The notes: generated from the letters alone by a model not told the origin. A DNA stretch of 64,000 nucleotides from an uncultured Paraburkholderia sp. (GCA_940746715.1 CALNWN010000006.1:1-64000), one strand, 5' to 3'; counted from the stretch's first letter, positions 1 to 10,534 are shown. A program made the numbers and translations.

Positions 1-51
1 TACCTGGAACACGTTCTTGGCCAGGTCGATGCCAATTGTCGTAATCTGCAT
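1..51 (-). CDS. IS110-family transposase, N-terminal fragment (runs off window)
   Basis: Read on the minus strand, the first 51 bases give MQITTIGIDLAKNVFQV and continue past the left edge. This is the typical start of an IS110/IS1111 DEDD transposase; the Asp in IGIDLAK is the first residue of the RuvC-like catalytic tetrad in that family. A purine-rich GGAAGGGG stretch lies just upstream of the ATG. Only 17 codons are visible, so whether the rest of the transposase is intact cannot be judged. Confidence 0.85.
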   Translation of the reverse strand, partial: MQITTIGIDLAKNVFQV

Positions 52-132
52 GGTGACGCCCCTTCCGGTTCGAGTGGTTGATGACACTTCCACTCTGGCA
101 CATCGATGCCGCTGCTGGGTGGGGGCGTCCAT
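1..132 (-). mobile_element. End of an IS110-family insertion sequence
   Basis: The transposase start at 51 is followed outward by about 80 bases of untranslated leader, after which the sequence becomes recognisable permease coding sequence (from about 131). The boundary is placed where permease-like residues begin (LLAVTFVIG). The outer part holds a GGACGCCCC block and the part next to the transposase ATG a GGGGCGTC block, a possible subterminal inverted pair. The exact tip cannot be fixed without the other end of the element. Confidence 0.7.
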
Positions 133-1087
133 CCCATTGCTTGCGGTGACCTTCGTGATTGGCCGCAAAGTGCCGATCGATCCCGTGCTCGCGATACTCG
201 GCGATCGCGCATCGGCTAGCGCCTATGCGGCCGCGCGCGTGCAGCTCGGTCTCGACAAGCCGCTTGCCGAGCAATTCCTGATCTATGTGAATGCGGTATT
301 GCATGGCGACTTGGGCGTCTCGCTGCTGACGGCCAATCCAGTACTCGACGACATCCGGCGCGTGTTCCCCGCCACGCTCGAACTGGCCACGCTGGCGACC
401 ATCGGCGGCGTATTGGTCGGCGTGCCGCTCGGCGTCGTCGCCGCCACGCGCCATAACCGCTGGATGGATCACGTGGCGCGCTTCGTGGGGCTGATCGGCA
501 GCTCGGTGCCCGTATTCTGGCTCGGGCTGATGGGGCTGTTGCTGTTCTATGCGAAGCTGCATTGGGTGTCGGGGCCCGGCAGGCTCGACCCCGTGTTCGA
601 CGGCATGGTGCGCTCGCGCACGGGGAGCCTGCTCATCGATTCGCTGATGGCCGGCGAATGGAAGGTGTTCTCCAATGCGCTGTCGCATATCGCGCTGCCC
701 GCCGCGATACTCGGCTATTACTCGGTCGCGTACCTGAGCCGGATGACGCGCTCGTTCATGCTCGATCAGTTGAATCAGGAGTACATCACGACGGCGCGCG
801 CGAAGGGCGTTCCCGAGCGACGCGTCGTATGGGTGCACGCCTTCGGCAATATCGCCGTGCCGCTGCTGACGGTGATCGCGCTGTCATACAGCTTCCTGCT
901 GGAGGACTCGGTGCTGACCGAAATCGTGTTCGCGTGGCCGGGCATCGGCTCCTATCTGACGGGCGCGCTGCTCAATGCCGACATGAACGCCGTGCTCGGC
1001 AGCACGCTCGTGATCGGCGCCACTTTCATCGCGTTGAATCTGCTGACCGACGCGCTCTATCGCGTGTTCGATCCGCGCGCCCGCTAA
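131..1087 (+). pseudogene. Peptide/nickel-type ABC transporter permease (DppB-like), 5' end removed by IS
   Basis: This is an inner-membrane permease of the DppB/OppB family, which forms half of the translocation channel for oligopeptide-like substrates. The protein is recognisable from LLAVTFVIGRKVPIDPV onward, with the EAA-loop region (EYITTARAKGVPERRV) and a normal C-terminus ending in DALYRVFDP. The start codon, the beginning of the first membrane helix and the native promoter are missing because IS110-family sequence abuts the gene at about 131. The frame stays open into the IS, so a hybrid start is possible. The next gene lies 19 bases downstream, so the operon may depend on a promoter in the IS or internal transcription. 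Confidence 0.85.
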
Positions 1088-1106
1088 TGCAACGGAGACT
1101 ATTCAC

Positions 1107-2060
1107 GTGCGTCCTCCTCTTGAACGTTCGACGCAGGACTGGCCGATGAATGCCCCGCGCCTCACGTGGAAAGCGTGGCTGCTCACGGGCACGCCCGCGT
1201 CGCGCAGGCAGGCCGCGCTGGGCCTCGCCTATCGACGCTGGCGCCGTTTCGCGGGCGATCCGCTCTCCGTATTCGGTTTTGCCATTCTGCTGGTGCTCGT
1301 GATCGTCGCGGTCATCGGACCGTGGATCGCGCCGCACGATCCGCTGCGTCAGGTGCTGTCGGACCGGCTGCTGCCGCCCGGCTCCGCTTCGCACTGGCTC
1401 GGCACCGACCAGCTCGGGCGCGATATTCTCGCGCGCATCATCTACGGCTCGCGCCTGACTCTGTCTATCGCGATACTCGTGGTCGTCGTGGTGGTGCCGA
1501 TCGGCCTCATGATAGGCACCTCGGCGGGCTTCTTCGGCGGCTGGGTCGATAACGTGCTGATGCGCGTCACCGACATTGCGCTGGCCTTTCCGAAGATCGT
1601 GCTCGCGCTCGCCTTCGCCGCGGCGCTGGGGCCGGGCGTGATCAATGCCGTGATCGCCATCTCGATCACCGCGTGGCCCGCGTATGCCCGTCTTGCGCGC
1701 GCCGAGACCTTGAGGCTCGTACAGGCCGACTTCATCCAGGTCGCGCGTTTGCAGGGCGCGTCGAATCTGCGCATTTTACTGCGCTATGTGATGCCGCTCT
1801 GCCTGTCGTCAGTGATCGTGCGGGCCACGCTCGACATGACCGGCATCATTCTGACCGTCGCCGGTCTCGGTTTTCTTGGGCTCGGCGCACAACCGCCGAG
1901 TCCCGAATGGGGCTTCATGGTCGCTTCCGGCCGCAACGTGCTGCTCGATTCGTGGTGGGTCGCCACGCTTCCAGGCTTTGCGATTCTGCTCGTGAGCCCC
2001 GCGTTCAACCTGCTCGGCGACGGATTGCGCGACGTGTTCGATCCGCGCCATGGAGACTGA
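1107..2060 (+). CDS. Peptide/nickel-type ABC transporter permease (DppC-like)
   Basis: This is the second permease subunit of a peptide-type ABC importer. An OppC-like N-terminal helix (FGFAILLVLVIVAVIGPWIA) precedes the BPD_transp_1 domain, and the EAA loop reads around ETLRLVQADFIQVARLQGAS. The GTG at 1107 follows GGAG at about 1092. An in-frame ATG at 1146 with AGGA upstream is an equally plausible start. The last codons overlap the ATPase gene, which indicates one operon. No lesion is visible, although the operon's first gene is truncated. Confidence 0.88.
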   Translation: MRPPLERSTQDWPMNAPRLTWKAWLLTGTPASRRQAALGLAYRRWRRFAGDPLSVFGFAILLVLVIVAVIGPWIAPHDPLRQVLSDRLLPPGSASHWLGTDQLGRDILARIIYGSRLTLSIAILVVVVVVPIGLMIGTSAGFFGGWVDNVLMRVTDIALAFPKIVLALAFAAALGPGVINAVIAISITAWPAYARLARAETLRLVQADFIQVARLQGASNLRILLRYVMPLCLSSVIVRATLDMTGIILTVAGLGFLGLGAQPPSPEWGFMVASGRNVLLDSWWVATLPGFAILLVSPAFNLLGDGLRDVFDPRHGD

Positions 2061-2844
2061 CATGGACGCTCCGCTGTGTGAAATCGACGATCTGCGCATT
2101 GCCTTTCGCGCACACGACGGCACGCTGAATGAAGCGGTACGCGGCCTGTCGCTGAGCTTGAAAAAAGGCGAGCGGCTCGGCATCGTCGGCGAATCGGGCT
2201 CGGGCAAGTCGACCATTCTTCGCGCGCTGAGCGGACTCGCGCCTGTCGCCGAGGGCTCGGTGCATATCGCCGGCCCGGATCGCGACACGCGCGGGCGCCA
2301 TGTGCAGATGGTCTTTCAGGACCCCTACGGCTCGCTGCATCCGCGCTTCACGGTCGACCAGACGTTGCGCGAACCGCTCAACATCAACCGGATGGGCGAA
2401 CAGGAAACGCGCATTCTCAATGCGCTGCGTGAAGTGAGCCTCGATCCGTCATTCCGCTTTCGCTATCCGCATCAACTGTCGGGCGGTCAACGGCAGCGGG
2501 TTGCCATCGCGCGTGCGTTGATTGTCGAGCCGCGCGTCGTGCTGCTGGACGAACCGACGTCCGCGCTCGACGTTTCCGTGCAAGCCGAGATTCTCAACCT
2601 GCTGAAGCGCCTGCATCGCGAACGGAATCTGACGATGATTCTCGTCAGTCACAATCTCGCGGTGGTCGGCTTTCTGTGCTCGCGCGTGGCGATCATGCGC
2701 AATGGAGAGATCGTCGAGGAACTGCCCATTGAAAGCGTTCGCGCCCAGCAGGTCCAAAGCGACTACTCGCGCAGCCTGTTGCTCGCGACAGGCGGTTATC
2801 AGCGCAAGGCCGCGCAAGCGCTCGGCGTGGACGCGTCGCCATGA
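2050..2844 (+). CDS. Peptide-type ABC transporter ATP-binding protein (DppF-like)
   Basis: This is the cytoplasmic ATPase of the same importer. The nucleotide-binding motifs are all present: Walker A GESGSGKST, Q-loop VFQDPYGS, signature LSGGQRQR, Walker B VVLLDEPTSALD and switch histidine in LVSHN. The start may be ATG 2050 or ATG 2062; both overlap or abut the permease stop. Such transporters usually have two different ATPases (DppD and DppF). Only one is here, so the partner and the binding protein may lie beyond the IS or be lost. Confidence 0.9.
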   Translation: METDMDAPLCEIDDLRIAFRAHDGTLNEAVRGLSLSLKKGERLGIVGESGSGKSTILRALSGLAPVAEGSVHIAGPDRDTRGRHVQMVFQDPYGSLHPRFTVDQTLREPLNINRMGEQETRILNALREVSLDPSFRFRYPHQLSGGQRQRVAIARALIVEPRVVLLDEPTSALDVSVQAEILNLLKRLHRERNLTMILVSHNLAVVGFLCSRVAIMRNGEIVEELPIESVRAQQVQSDYSRSLLLATGGYQRKAAQALGVDASP

Positions 2845-2856
2845 TAGGGCGACGCT
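2833..2856. repeat. Small inverted repeat at the end of the ABC operon
   Basis: GCGTCGCC and its complement GGCGACGC flank a short spacer exactly across the stop codon of the ATPase gene. It could fold as an 8-bp hairpin, but there is no following T-run, so a terminator role is only possible. Confidence 0.35.
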
Positions 2857-2889
2857 TGAAAGGCCGCCGCCGGAAGCGCCGGCAAATCG

Positions 2890-3165
2890 CTACGGCTTGC
2901 GCGCCGGCGCACTGTTGTCGGGCGCGCCGCGAGTGTATGGCTGCGTTGGCAGCGGCCGGTTGTCCGTTCCCTGGTCCTGGCGCTTCGTATCGTCGCTGGC
3001 ACTGTTCTTTTTCGCGGGGGCGGCATCGGGCGCCATGCGACGTAAGGTCTGCAATTGCAGCAGCTTCAGGAGGCGGTCGCTCGCCTGCGCTGTGTTCATG
3101 CCCGCGAGGCATCCCGCGCAAGCGAGACCCTCCGCCATGATGGATAGTCGGATTCGCGTAGCCAT
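2890..3165 (-). CDS. Small exported protein of unknown function
   Basis: This is a 91-residue reading frame with a good ribosome site (AGGGAG about 8 bases before the ATG at 3165). The N-terminus has two basic residues and a short hydrophobic stretch (LSIMAEGLACAGCLAG) ending near NTAQAS, consistent with a weak signal peptide. The rest is polar and rich in Pro, Lys and Gln, probably disordered. I do not recognise a family. It runs opposite to the flanking transport genes. Confidence 0.5.
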   Translation of the reverse strand: MATRIRLSIMAEGLACAGCLAGMNTAQASDRLLKLLQLQTLRRMAPDAAPAKKNSASDDTKRQDQGTDNRPLPTQPYTRGAPDNSAPARKP

Positions 3166-3594
3166 GCACGTCTCCCTGCTAGCGCGTCCTTGCGGCCCTC
3201 CTTGCGGCCCGCATGCACAGCGCCTGCTGGCCGACGATGTGTCGCGTGGACGCGCTCACTCATGATACTGCCGCGACTGCGATGTCGCACGCTACAGGGG
3301 GGTGTTTGTCCTGATTGCCTCGGTTTACGCTGCTGTGCCGTAATGCGGATAGGGTCGCTCGCCGAAGGGGCGGAGCAGGAACGTTGCCAGTTTCCTGTTG
3401 CTGCGCATCGCGACGTTTCCCCTCCGACACATTTGCTCGATACCACGTCTATTCACAAGGAGCCCAACCCGCAGTCCATGCGAACAAGAGCCGTGCACCG
3501 GCCGCCGCCGCACCGCAGAGCATGAACTGCGGGCGAGCAACACCGGCATGCACGCCATAGCAGTGACCTCATGCTTGCCGACAAAGGAAACAAC
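3166..3594. other. Intergenic region before the binding-protein gene
   Basis: About 430 bases without a convincing gene. It presumably holds the divergent promoters for the small exported protein (minus) and the amino-acid-binding protein (plus). A near-tandem repeat of CCTTGCGGCCC occurs near 3188-3212. No RNA gene or terminator was recognised. Confidence 0.4.
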
Positions 3595-4746
3595 ATGCGT
3601 TTTGCGAAGACTTTCACCCCTATCGCGGTTGCAGTTGGAGCACTTCTCGCAGTTGCACCGCTCGCCTCCCGCGCGGATACGGTTGTAAAAATCGGCTTTG
3701 CCGCGCCGCTCACCGGCCCGAACGCCAGTTACGGAAAAGACTTGGAAAACGGCGTCAAAATGGCGCTCGACGACGCCAAGGCGCAAGGCATCAAGATCAA
3801 CGGCCAGCCCGTGTCGTTCCAGCTCGTTGCCGAGGACGATCAGGCCGACCCGCGCGTCGGCGTGCAGGTCGCGCAAAAGCTGGTGGACGAAGGCGTGTCC
3901 GTCGTCGTCGGCCACTTCAACTCCGGCACGACCATTCCCGCGTCCGATCTCTACGAAAAGGCGGGCCTGCCCGTCATCGATCCGGCGGCTACCAATCCGG
4001 TCATCAGCGGCCGCGGCTACAAGAACGTCTTCATGGTGATCTCGAGCGACGCGCAAAACGCGGGGACCGCCGGCGCCTATGCCGTCACCACGACGAAGGC
4101 CAAACGCATCGCCGTGATCGACGATCGCACGACGTTCGGTCAGGGCGAAGCCGATGAGTTTGTGAAGGCGGTGAAGGCGCACGGCGGCGATATCATCGAC
4201 CGCGAATACACGACCAATCAGGCGACGGACTTCAAGACTCAGCTCACGAACCTCAAGAGCAAGAACCCCGATCTGATTTTCGTCGGCGCCCTGAATCCGC
4301 AGGCGGCGGGCATCATGAAGCAGATGAACCAGCTCGGCCTCAAAGCGCAGTACGTGGGCGGCGGCGTGAAGGACGTCGACTTCATCAAGCTCGCGGAGAA
4401 CGTCTCGGAAGGCGCAATGGCATGGGAATACGGCCGTCCGCTCGACAGCACGCCCGTAGGCGCCAAGTTCGCCGAGCGCTTCAAGCAGAAGTTCGGCGAG
4501 GACGTGCTTTCGTATGCGCCGTTCGGCTACGACGCGGCGTGGACCGCCATCAAGGCCATGCAGGCAGCCAACTCGACGAAACCGGACGACTATCGCGCAA
4601 AGCTGCAAAGCATCAGTTTTGACGGCATTACCGGGCATATCGAGTTCAACGCGAACGGGCTCGCTGAAGAACGGCTCGTCCACGCTGTATCAGGTCAAGA
4701 ACGGCCAGTGGGTAACGGTCAAGACGGTGAGCGGCCTGTAAGCTAA
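3595..4746 (+). CDS. Branched-chain amino acid-type ABC substrate-binding protein, C-terminal frameshift
   Basis: This is a periplasmic binding protein of the LivJ/LivK (Peripla_BP_6) family. The Sec signal peptide runs MRFAKTFTPIAVAVGALL to an Ala-rich cleavage region before DTVVKIGFAAPLTGP, the classic start of the mature protein. The first recognised start is the ATG at 3595; an in-frame ATG at 3571 lacks a signal. Near 4659-4661 an extra G in a GGG run shifts the frame. The alternative frame restores the family ending (SLKNGSSTLYQVKNG...) with a stop at 4741. As read, the last 25 or so residues are replaced but length is nearly unchanged, so partial function is possible. No liv permease or ATPase genes are adjacent. 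Confidence 0.85.
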   Translation: MRFAKTFTPIAVAVGALLAVAPLASRADTVVKIGFAAPLTGPNASYGKDLENGVKMALDDAKAQGIKINGQPVSFQLVAEDDQADPRVGVQVAQKLVDEGVSVVVGHFNSGTTIPASDLYEKAGLPVIDPAATNPVISGRGYKNVFMVISSDAQNAGTAGAYAVTTTKAKRIAVIDDRTTFGQGEADEFVKAVKAHGGDIIDREYTTNQATDFKTQLTNLKSKNPDLIFVGALNPQAAGIMKQMNQLGLKAQYVGGGVKDVDFIKLAENVSEGAMAWEYGRPLDSTPVGAKFAERFKQKFGEDVLSYAPFGYDAAWTAIKAMQAANSTKPDDYRAKLQSISFDGITGHIEFNANGLAEERLVHAVSGQERPVGNGQDGERPVS

Positions 4747-4875
4747 GCGTCGCGGAGTTCCGGCACCGGCGTGTGCAAGCGCCTCTCGCAAGCGTCAGCC
4801 GGTGCCGGGCTCGACCGCGGCGAGGAATGCAGCGAACAACGCGACGAGCAACGCGGCGGCGAGCGCCGAATGCGC

Positions 4876-5184
4876 TTACCGCTGCGCTTGCGGGCACTCC
4901 GTCCGATACCAGAAATCCACCTGCCGCTGCGCCGCCTCCAGATCCGCCGGATAGTAGGGATCGAAGCGCCACTCCGGGTGGTAGCCCGCCATCTCCAGCG
5001 CCGCCAGTTCGCTCATGCTGCGCTCGTGTGTGACGGGCGCCTTGTTTCTGATGTCGGTGAGGTCGCGGCATTGGGTGGGGCTCAGGTGCGTCTGCGGGCC
5101 TCGCTGCATGCCACCTGCAACACAGCCCGCGAGCAACACCATCGACGCCGCCAGAATCGGCCCTATCTTCGTCGCAATCTTCAT
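4876..5184 (-). CDS. DUF4148-type lipoprotein
   Basis: A 102-residue protein with a lipobox (MVLLAGC) that predicts lipid attachment at Cys21. The C-terminal half matches the DUF4148 pattern common in Burkholderiaceae: ELAALEMAGYHPE followed by YYPADLEAAQRQV. The start has GAGG upstream. The function of the family is unknown; it is a small envelope protein. The gene is intact and lies just downstream of the decayed CheR gene on the same strand. Confidence 0.75.
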   Translation of the reverse strand: MKIATKIGPILAASMVLLAGCVAGGMQRGPQTHLSPTQCRDLTDIRNKAPVTHERSMSELAALEMAGYHPEWRFDPYYPADLEAAQRQVDFWYRTECPQAQR

Positions 5185-5223
5185 TCCGTACCTCTTACCA
5201 GGCGGAACAGCGAATTGTGTGCC

Positions 5224-6396
5224 TCAGGGCTCCTGCGCGCGCGTGGCGCTGCGCAAAATTTCGGCCAGCTTCTCGTTTTCGTCGATGCGAGCCTGTTCGA
5301 GCGCCCTCTCCACGTCGTTGTCGGCGCTGCCTTCCTTCGCGGCGATGTCGCGTTCCTGCGCGGGCAGCAGCGCCTGGCGGTCATTGTGCTCGTAGATCAG
5401 CTCGATGTTCTGGCCGACCACTTCGCCTTCCGAATAGCCGAAAATCCGTTCCGCGCCCGCGTTCCAGCTCACAGAATCCTGAATCACGCTCGGCGGCGAA
5501 TACGTTTCGAGCGCGCTGATGCAGCTCCGCGTACGAGAAGTTGCGCTGCGCCGGACTCGCCGGTTGCCGCGAAAGCGGCAGCGGAACCGCCCGCTCGTCG
5601 CTCGCGCCGACGTCGGACTGCAGCAGCGGCGGAAAGCCCATTGCCGGCTTGGCACGATGCGTGACGGCGCGCGCACGGTAGATGCGCCACTTTTTGTCGA
5701 CGACGACGAAGAGATCGTCCGCCGCATCAGCCGACTCCGCCGTGCCGAGGAACAGGTAGCCGTTCGGGCGCAGTGCGAAGTGGAAGAGTTCGAGAATCTG
5801 CCTCTGCACCGCGCGCTCGAGATAGATGAGCACGTTGCGGCACGAAATCAGATCCAGATGCGAAAACGGCGGATCGCGCAGCAGACTATGGGGCGCAAAG
5901 AGAATGCGCTCGCGCACGGCCTTGGTCACGACATAATGCGCGCCTTCCCGCGTGAAATAACGCTGCAGCAGCGGCGCCGGCACGTCGCTCGAAATGGCGA
6001 GCGGATACGAACCCGTACGCGCGGGCAATCGCCGCTTCGTCGATATCCGTCGCGAATACCTGGATGGAGCGGCACGATGCGGCATTCTCGCGCGCCTGCG
6101 CGAGTTGCAGCGAGATCGAGTAAGCCTCCTCGCCGGTCGCGCAGCCCGCCACCCACACCCGCACCTGGCCGTCCGGCGGCTGTTCGGCGAATAGCGAGGC
6201 AATCACTGCACGACCAAGATATTCGAACGCGTCCGGGTCTCTGAAAAACTGGGTGACGCTGATCAGCATGTCGCCGAGCAGTGCAATGCGCCTCGTCGGG
6301 CGTTGCGCGCAGGAAGTCGCGGTATCCCATCAGATCGCGCTGGCCGTTCACCTGCATGCGCCGCTCGATGCGCCGAAGCACGGTGGATCGGCACAC
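5224..6396 (-). pseudogene. CheR-type methyltransferase with C-terminal PAS domain, multiply frameshifted and 5'-truncated
   Basis: Pieces in three frames spell one protein. They run CRSTVLRRIERRM (CheR N-domain), then VTQFFRDPDAF and the SAM-binding VWVAGCATGEEAYS, then VFATDIDEAA, DLISCRNVLIYLE and NGYLFLGTAES, and finally a PAS domain (WNAGAERIFGYSEGEVVGQ). Frame changes occur near 6275, 5960 and 5540. The segment between the methyltransferase and PAS domains is shorter than in CheB-CheR-PAS proteins, which suggests an internal deletion too. The 5' end stops abruptly at about 6395, where a plus-strand kinase fragment begins. CheR enzymes methylate chemoreceptors; PAS-containing versions couple this to sensing. 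Confidence 0.85.
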
Positions 6397-7894
6397 GGTG
6401 ATCGTTCACGACACCGGGCCCGGCATTGCGCCCGAGATGCTGCCGCATCTTTTCGAGCCGTTCCGCACGGCGGGTAATTCAGCCGGCACGGGGCTCGGGC
6501 TCGCTTACTGTCAGCGCGCGATGCGCGCGTTCGGCGGCAGTATCCGCTGTCGCTCTGAAGTCGGCCAGTTCACGCTGGAGTTTCCGCCCGTCTCCGAAGC
6601 CGAGGTTGCACGGCACGAGCAGGAAGTCTTCGAACACGCCGCGCCGTTCCTTCAAGGCAAACGTATCCTCGTTGTCGACAACGATGCGGATCAGCGCAAG
6701 CGCGTTCAGCGAGCGCTGTCGAAGGCAGGCGCGTTTCCGCGCGAAGCGGCCGACGGCGAGGCGGCGCTCGCCGCGCTCGGCGAGCGGCAGCCGTGGGACC
6801 TGGTGCTGATGGACATCAACATGCCGGCGCTGGACGGCTACACCGCCACCGAGCGCATTCGCGCGGACCGCCGCAATCCGAACTGCAATGTGATCGTCGT
6901 CGCGTACACGGCGGAGCCCGGCAACGTGGCCCGGGTTCTGGCACGCCGCGCCGGCATGGATGAGTTCGTCAGCAAGTCGGCGAGCATGGTCGAGTTGATC
7001 GGCGTGCTGCGCAAGCTGTTCGAGAACGGTCATCAGCATGGACGCAGCCAGCGCTTTGACGGCTTCGCCGGCAAGACGATCCTGCTCGCCGACGACGACA
7101 CGTACAGCAGACTCGTCGCGAAAGGCTACCTCGAACGATTCGGTGCAACGGTGGTGGAAGCCGAGCATGGGCCCGCTGTGCTCGCCCGCCTGCAGGAAGG
7201 TGTTGCAATCGACGCGATCGTGATCGATATGAACATGCCTGGTATGGGCGGCGTGGAGACCGCGTCGCTCATCCGCGCGCGTTCCGATGCGTATGCGGGC
7301 GTGCCGATTATCGCGTTGACGAGCCAGACCGACATGGAGGCGGTGGAACGGTGCCTCGCCGCCGGCATGAACGAGGTGATGACCAAGCCTGCGCAGATCG
7401 GCGCGCTGTATGCGGCGCTCGCGCGGCAGTTCGCTCGGCATCGGGCCCAACATGCGCCTGCAGACGCAGCTTTGTCACACGAGGGCGCGTTGCCGGCCAG
7501 CAAGTCCACCCCGCTCAGCGAAGGCCCGCTGCTCGACGAGAAACATCTTCAGGAACTGGTCGCGCTTGATCTGCTCGACCAGACGTTCCTGAATGGCATC
7601 GAGCAGATTCGCTCGACGGTGGCGACGCTGGCGACGAGCGTCGCGGCGCGCGACCTCGATTCGACGAGTGAGGCGCTGCACGTGCTGCTCGGCGTCAGCG
7701 GCAATATCGGCGCCCGGGCGCTGCATCAGTTCCTGCGCCAGATTTATCCGCGTGTGGTGGAAGGCGAATGGCCCGCCGAAGCAGACTGGCTCGCACGAAT
7801 CTGCTCGTTGAGCGACCGCTCGGCCCCGGCGTTGCAGACGTATTTCGCATCCGCGAAAGCGCCCGAGCATCAACGCAAGACGACGAGCGATTGA
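6396..7894 (+). pseudogene. Hybrid histidine kinase remnant: ATPase end, two receiver domains, Hpt
   Basis: The readable part begins inside a histidine-kinase ATPase domain (G1 box DTGPGIAPE, G2 GTGLGLAYC). Two receiver domains follow: RILVVDNDAD with phospho-acceptor in LMDINMPALDG, then KTILLADDD with IDMNMPGMGG and TSQTDM. A C-terminal Hpt-like domain carries LHVLLGVSGNIGA, whose His replaces the usual HxLKG context. No sensor, dimerisation domain or start is present; upstream sequence belongs to the opposite-strand CheR gene, so a deletion removed the 5' parts of both. The C-terminal frame itself is undamaged to the stop at 7894. Confidence 0.85.
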
Positions 7895-7979
7895 TTGTTT
7901 TTCGTCGGCGGTGAGGAGCCGCTGTGCTCGCTGTCTTGCAGCACGATCCAGCATGCCTTTCGACTCATGGAGCCAAAGA

Positions 7980-8513
7980 TGACTGAAACGATAGCGGTGC
8001 GGCGCATCCCTGCCGACGAGGCAATAAGTTACGTGGAATCGCTCGCCGATCTGCTGATCGACTGCGTGGAGGGCGGCGCGTCGGTCAGCTTCATGTTGCC
8101 GATTTCGAAAGACACCGCGCGGCAATTCTGGCACCACGTCGCCGATGGCGTGATCCGCGACGAGCGAATACTGCTCGTCGCCGAATATCCTGACGGCAAG
8201 CTCGTCGGCACGGTGCAGCTCATCACGGCGCAGCCTGAGAATCAGCCCCATTCGCGCGGATGTCGCGAAGATGCTCGTGCACCGTCAAGCGAGACGTCAG
8301 GGCGTTGCCGCGCGGCTCATGGCCGCCGTGGACGACGAAGCGCGACACGCCGGCAAATCCGTGCTCGTACTCGACACCGTCACGGGAGGAGATGCCGAGC
8401 GGCTCTACGAGCGCGCGGGCTGGCAACGCGTCGGCGAAGTGCCGAATTATGCGTTGATGCCCGATGGCCGATTTTGCGGCACCACCTTCTTCCACAAGCA
8501 ACTGGCCGCATAG
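7980..8513 (+). pseudogene. GNAT-family N-acetyltransferase, frameshifted
   Basis: The start MTETIAVRRIPADEAISYVE is followed by a GNAT core. An extra T near 8249 (CCCCATTCGCG where CCCCATCGCG keeps frame) moves the rest into another frame. That frame reads ADVAKMLVHRQARRQGVAARLM, the acetyl-CoA-binding R/QxxGxG/A loop, and then AERLYERAGWQ and a stop at 8513. GNAT proteins transfer acetyl groups to small molecules or protein amines; the substrate here is unknown. With the frameshift the CoA loop is lost. Confidence 0.85.
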
Positions 8514-8549
8514 ACACTCGAAAAATACACTCAACGCACCACAGCCTTT

Positions 8550-9776
<1,227 letters not shown>

Positions 9777-9911
9777 TCATGCGATATGCGCGTTGCACAC
9801 GCGCGCCATAGTCCATGAACAGGTGGATGCAGCAAACCGCGTGACAGGTCCAGCGTCAGCGCATGCACGCATACGGCGTGACGCCCGACGCATGAACGCC
9901 GGGACTCTGCG

Positions 9912-9924
9912 GACATGACATGTC
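9912..9924. promoter_or_regulatory. 13-bp palindrome upstream of hmp
   Basis: GACATG-A-CATGTC is a perfect palindrome about 150 bases upstream of the hmp start. It does not match the NsrR consensus I know, so any regulator is unidentified. It may be an operator or chance. Confidence 0.3.
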
Positions 9925-9935
9925 GCGTCGAGAGA

Positions 9936-9975
9936 CTGGCTGGATAGCCCTGCAACATTGCTTCTATCCAGCCAG
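9936..9975. repeat. Perfect 12-bp inverted repeat between the GYD gene and hmp
   Basis: CTGGCTGGATAG (9936-9947) and CTATCCAGCCAG (9964-9975) are exact complements separated by 16 bases. The repeat sits downstream of the minus-strand GYD gene and upstream of hmp. A transcript would form a strong hairpin, but there is no T-run, so it could be a processing or termination signal or a protein-binding site. Confidence 0.6.
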
Positions 9976-10009
9976 CGCAGCGAAGCGAGCGAGGGCGCTC
10001 GCCGACGTT

Positions 10010-10304
10010 TTATGGAAGCTTGCCGAGGCAGGCGCTGAACTCATCCTTCGAGAAAGCACGCAGTGTCTGCGTTTTGACATTCCCCGCTGAACCGAGGGCG
10101 AATCCGAATGACATGAAGCTCTGCTCATCCGGCGCCTCGACGATGGTCACAATGTCGTATTGCCCCATCGTCCAATAGATCTGCTTCATTTCACAACCGA
10201 AGCTTCTGGCCATTTCCGCCGTCTGACCGGCGCGCTGCGGACTGTTTTTTTATGTTGCGTATGCCCTGGTCAGTGAATTGCGCAAGGACCACATAAGTCG
10301 CCAT
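10010..10304 (-). pseudogene. GYD-domain protein, frameshift in an A7 run
   Basis: This is a small protein (about 97 residues) of the GYD family. It starts MATYVVLAQFTDQGIRNIK at 10304 and continues in another frame with AEMARSFGCEMKQIYWTMGQYDIV, which is the family's signature region. A run of seven A (seven T at about 10244-10250 on the plus strand) where six would keep frame explains the break. The function of GYD proteins is not established. Because the lesion is in a homopolymer, slippage or a sequencing error could mimic it. Confidence 0.8.
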
Positions 10305-10534
10305 GACGTTTCCCCTTTTCCCGTTGCATGCCTCCGACCCGGACGCGCCGGACGGGCCTCCGGCGCGTAAGCCCAGTATAGGCAAGGCATCTAGTGAAAA
10401 ATCGTCGATCGTTAGTCATCAGGTACACTAACCAGTAGCCGTTTTGTCGAGAATATGCTGCACGACGCAGCAGGCGCAACACAGGGAGACGGTTCCAGCC
10501 CCTTCATTACAAGTCTTTAATTACCGACAAAAGA

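Noticed and set aside
562..1149. Arg-rich 195-residue frame within the permease gene
   Set aside because: It is an out-of-frame shadow of the permease and DppC start, with codon use typical of GC-rich antisense or offset frames.
2833..2856. Hairpin at the end of the ABC operon as a true terminator
   Set aside because: The stem overlaps the stop codon and lacks a T-run; listed only as a small repeat.
3325..4683. Long minus-strand frame of 452 codons opposite the amino-acid-binding protein gene
   Set aside because: It is the antisense of a clear, well-conserved binding protein; the composition (many Arg, His, Val) is the usual shadow.
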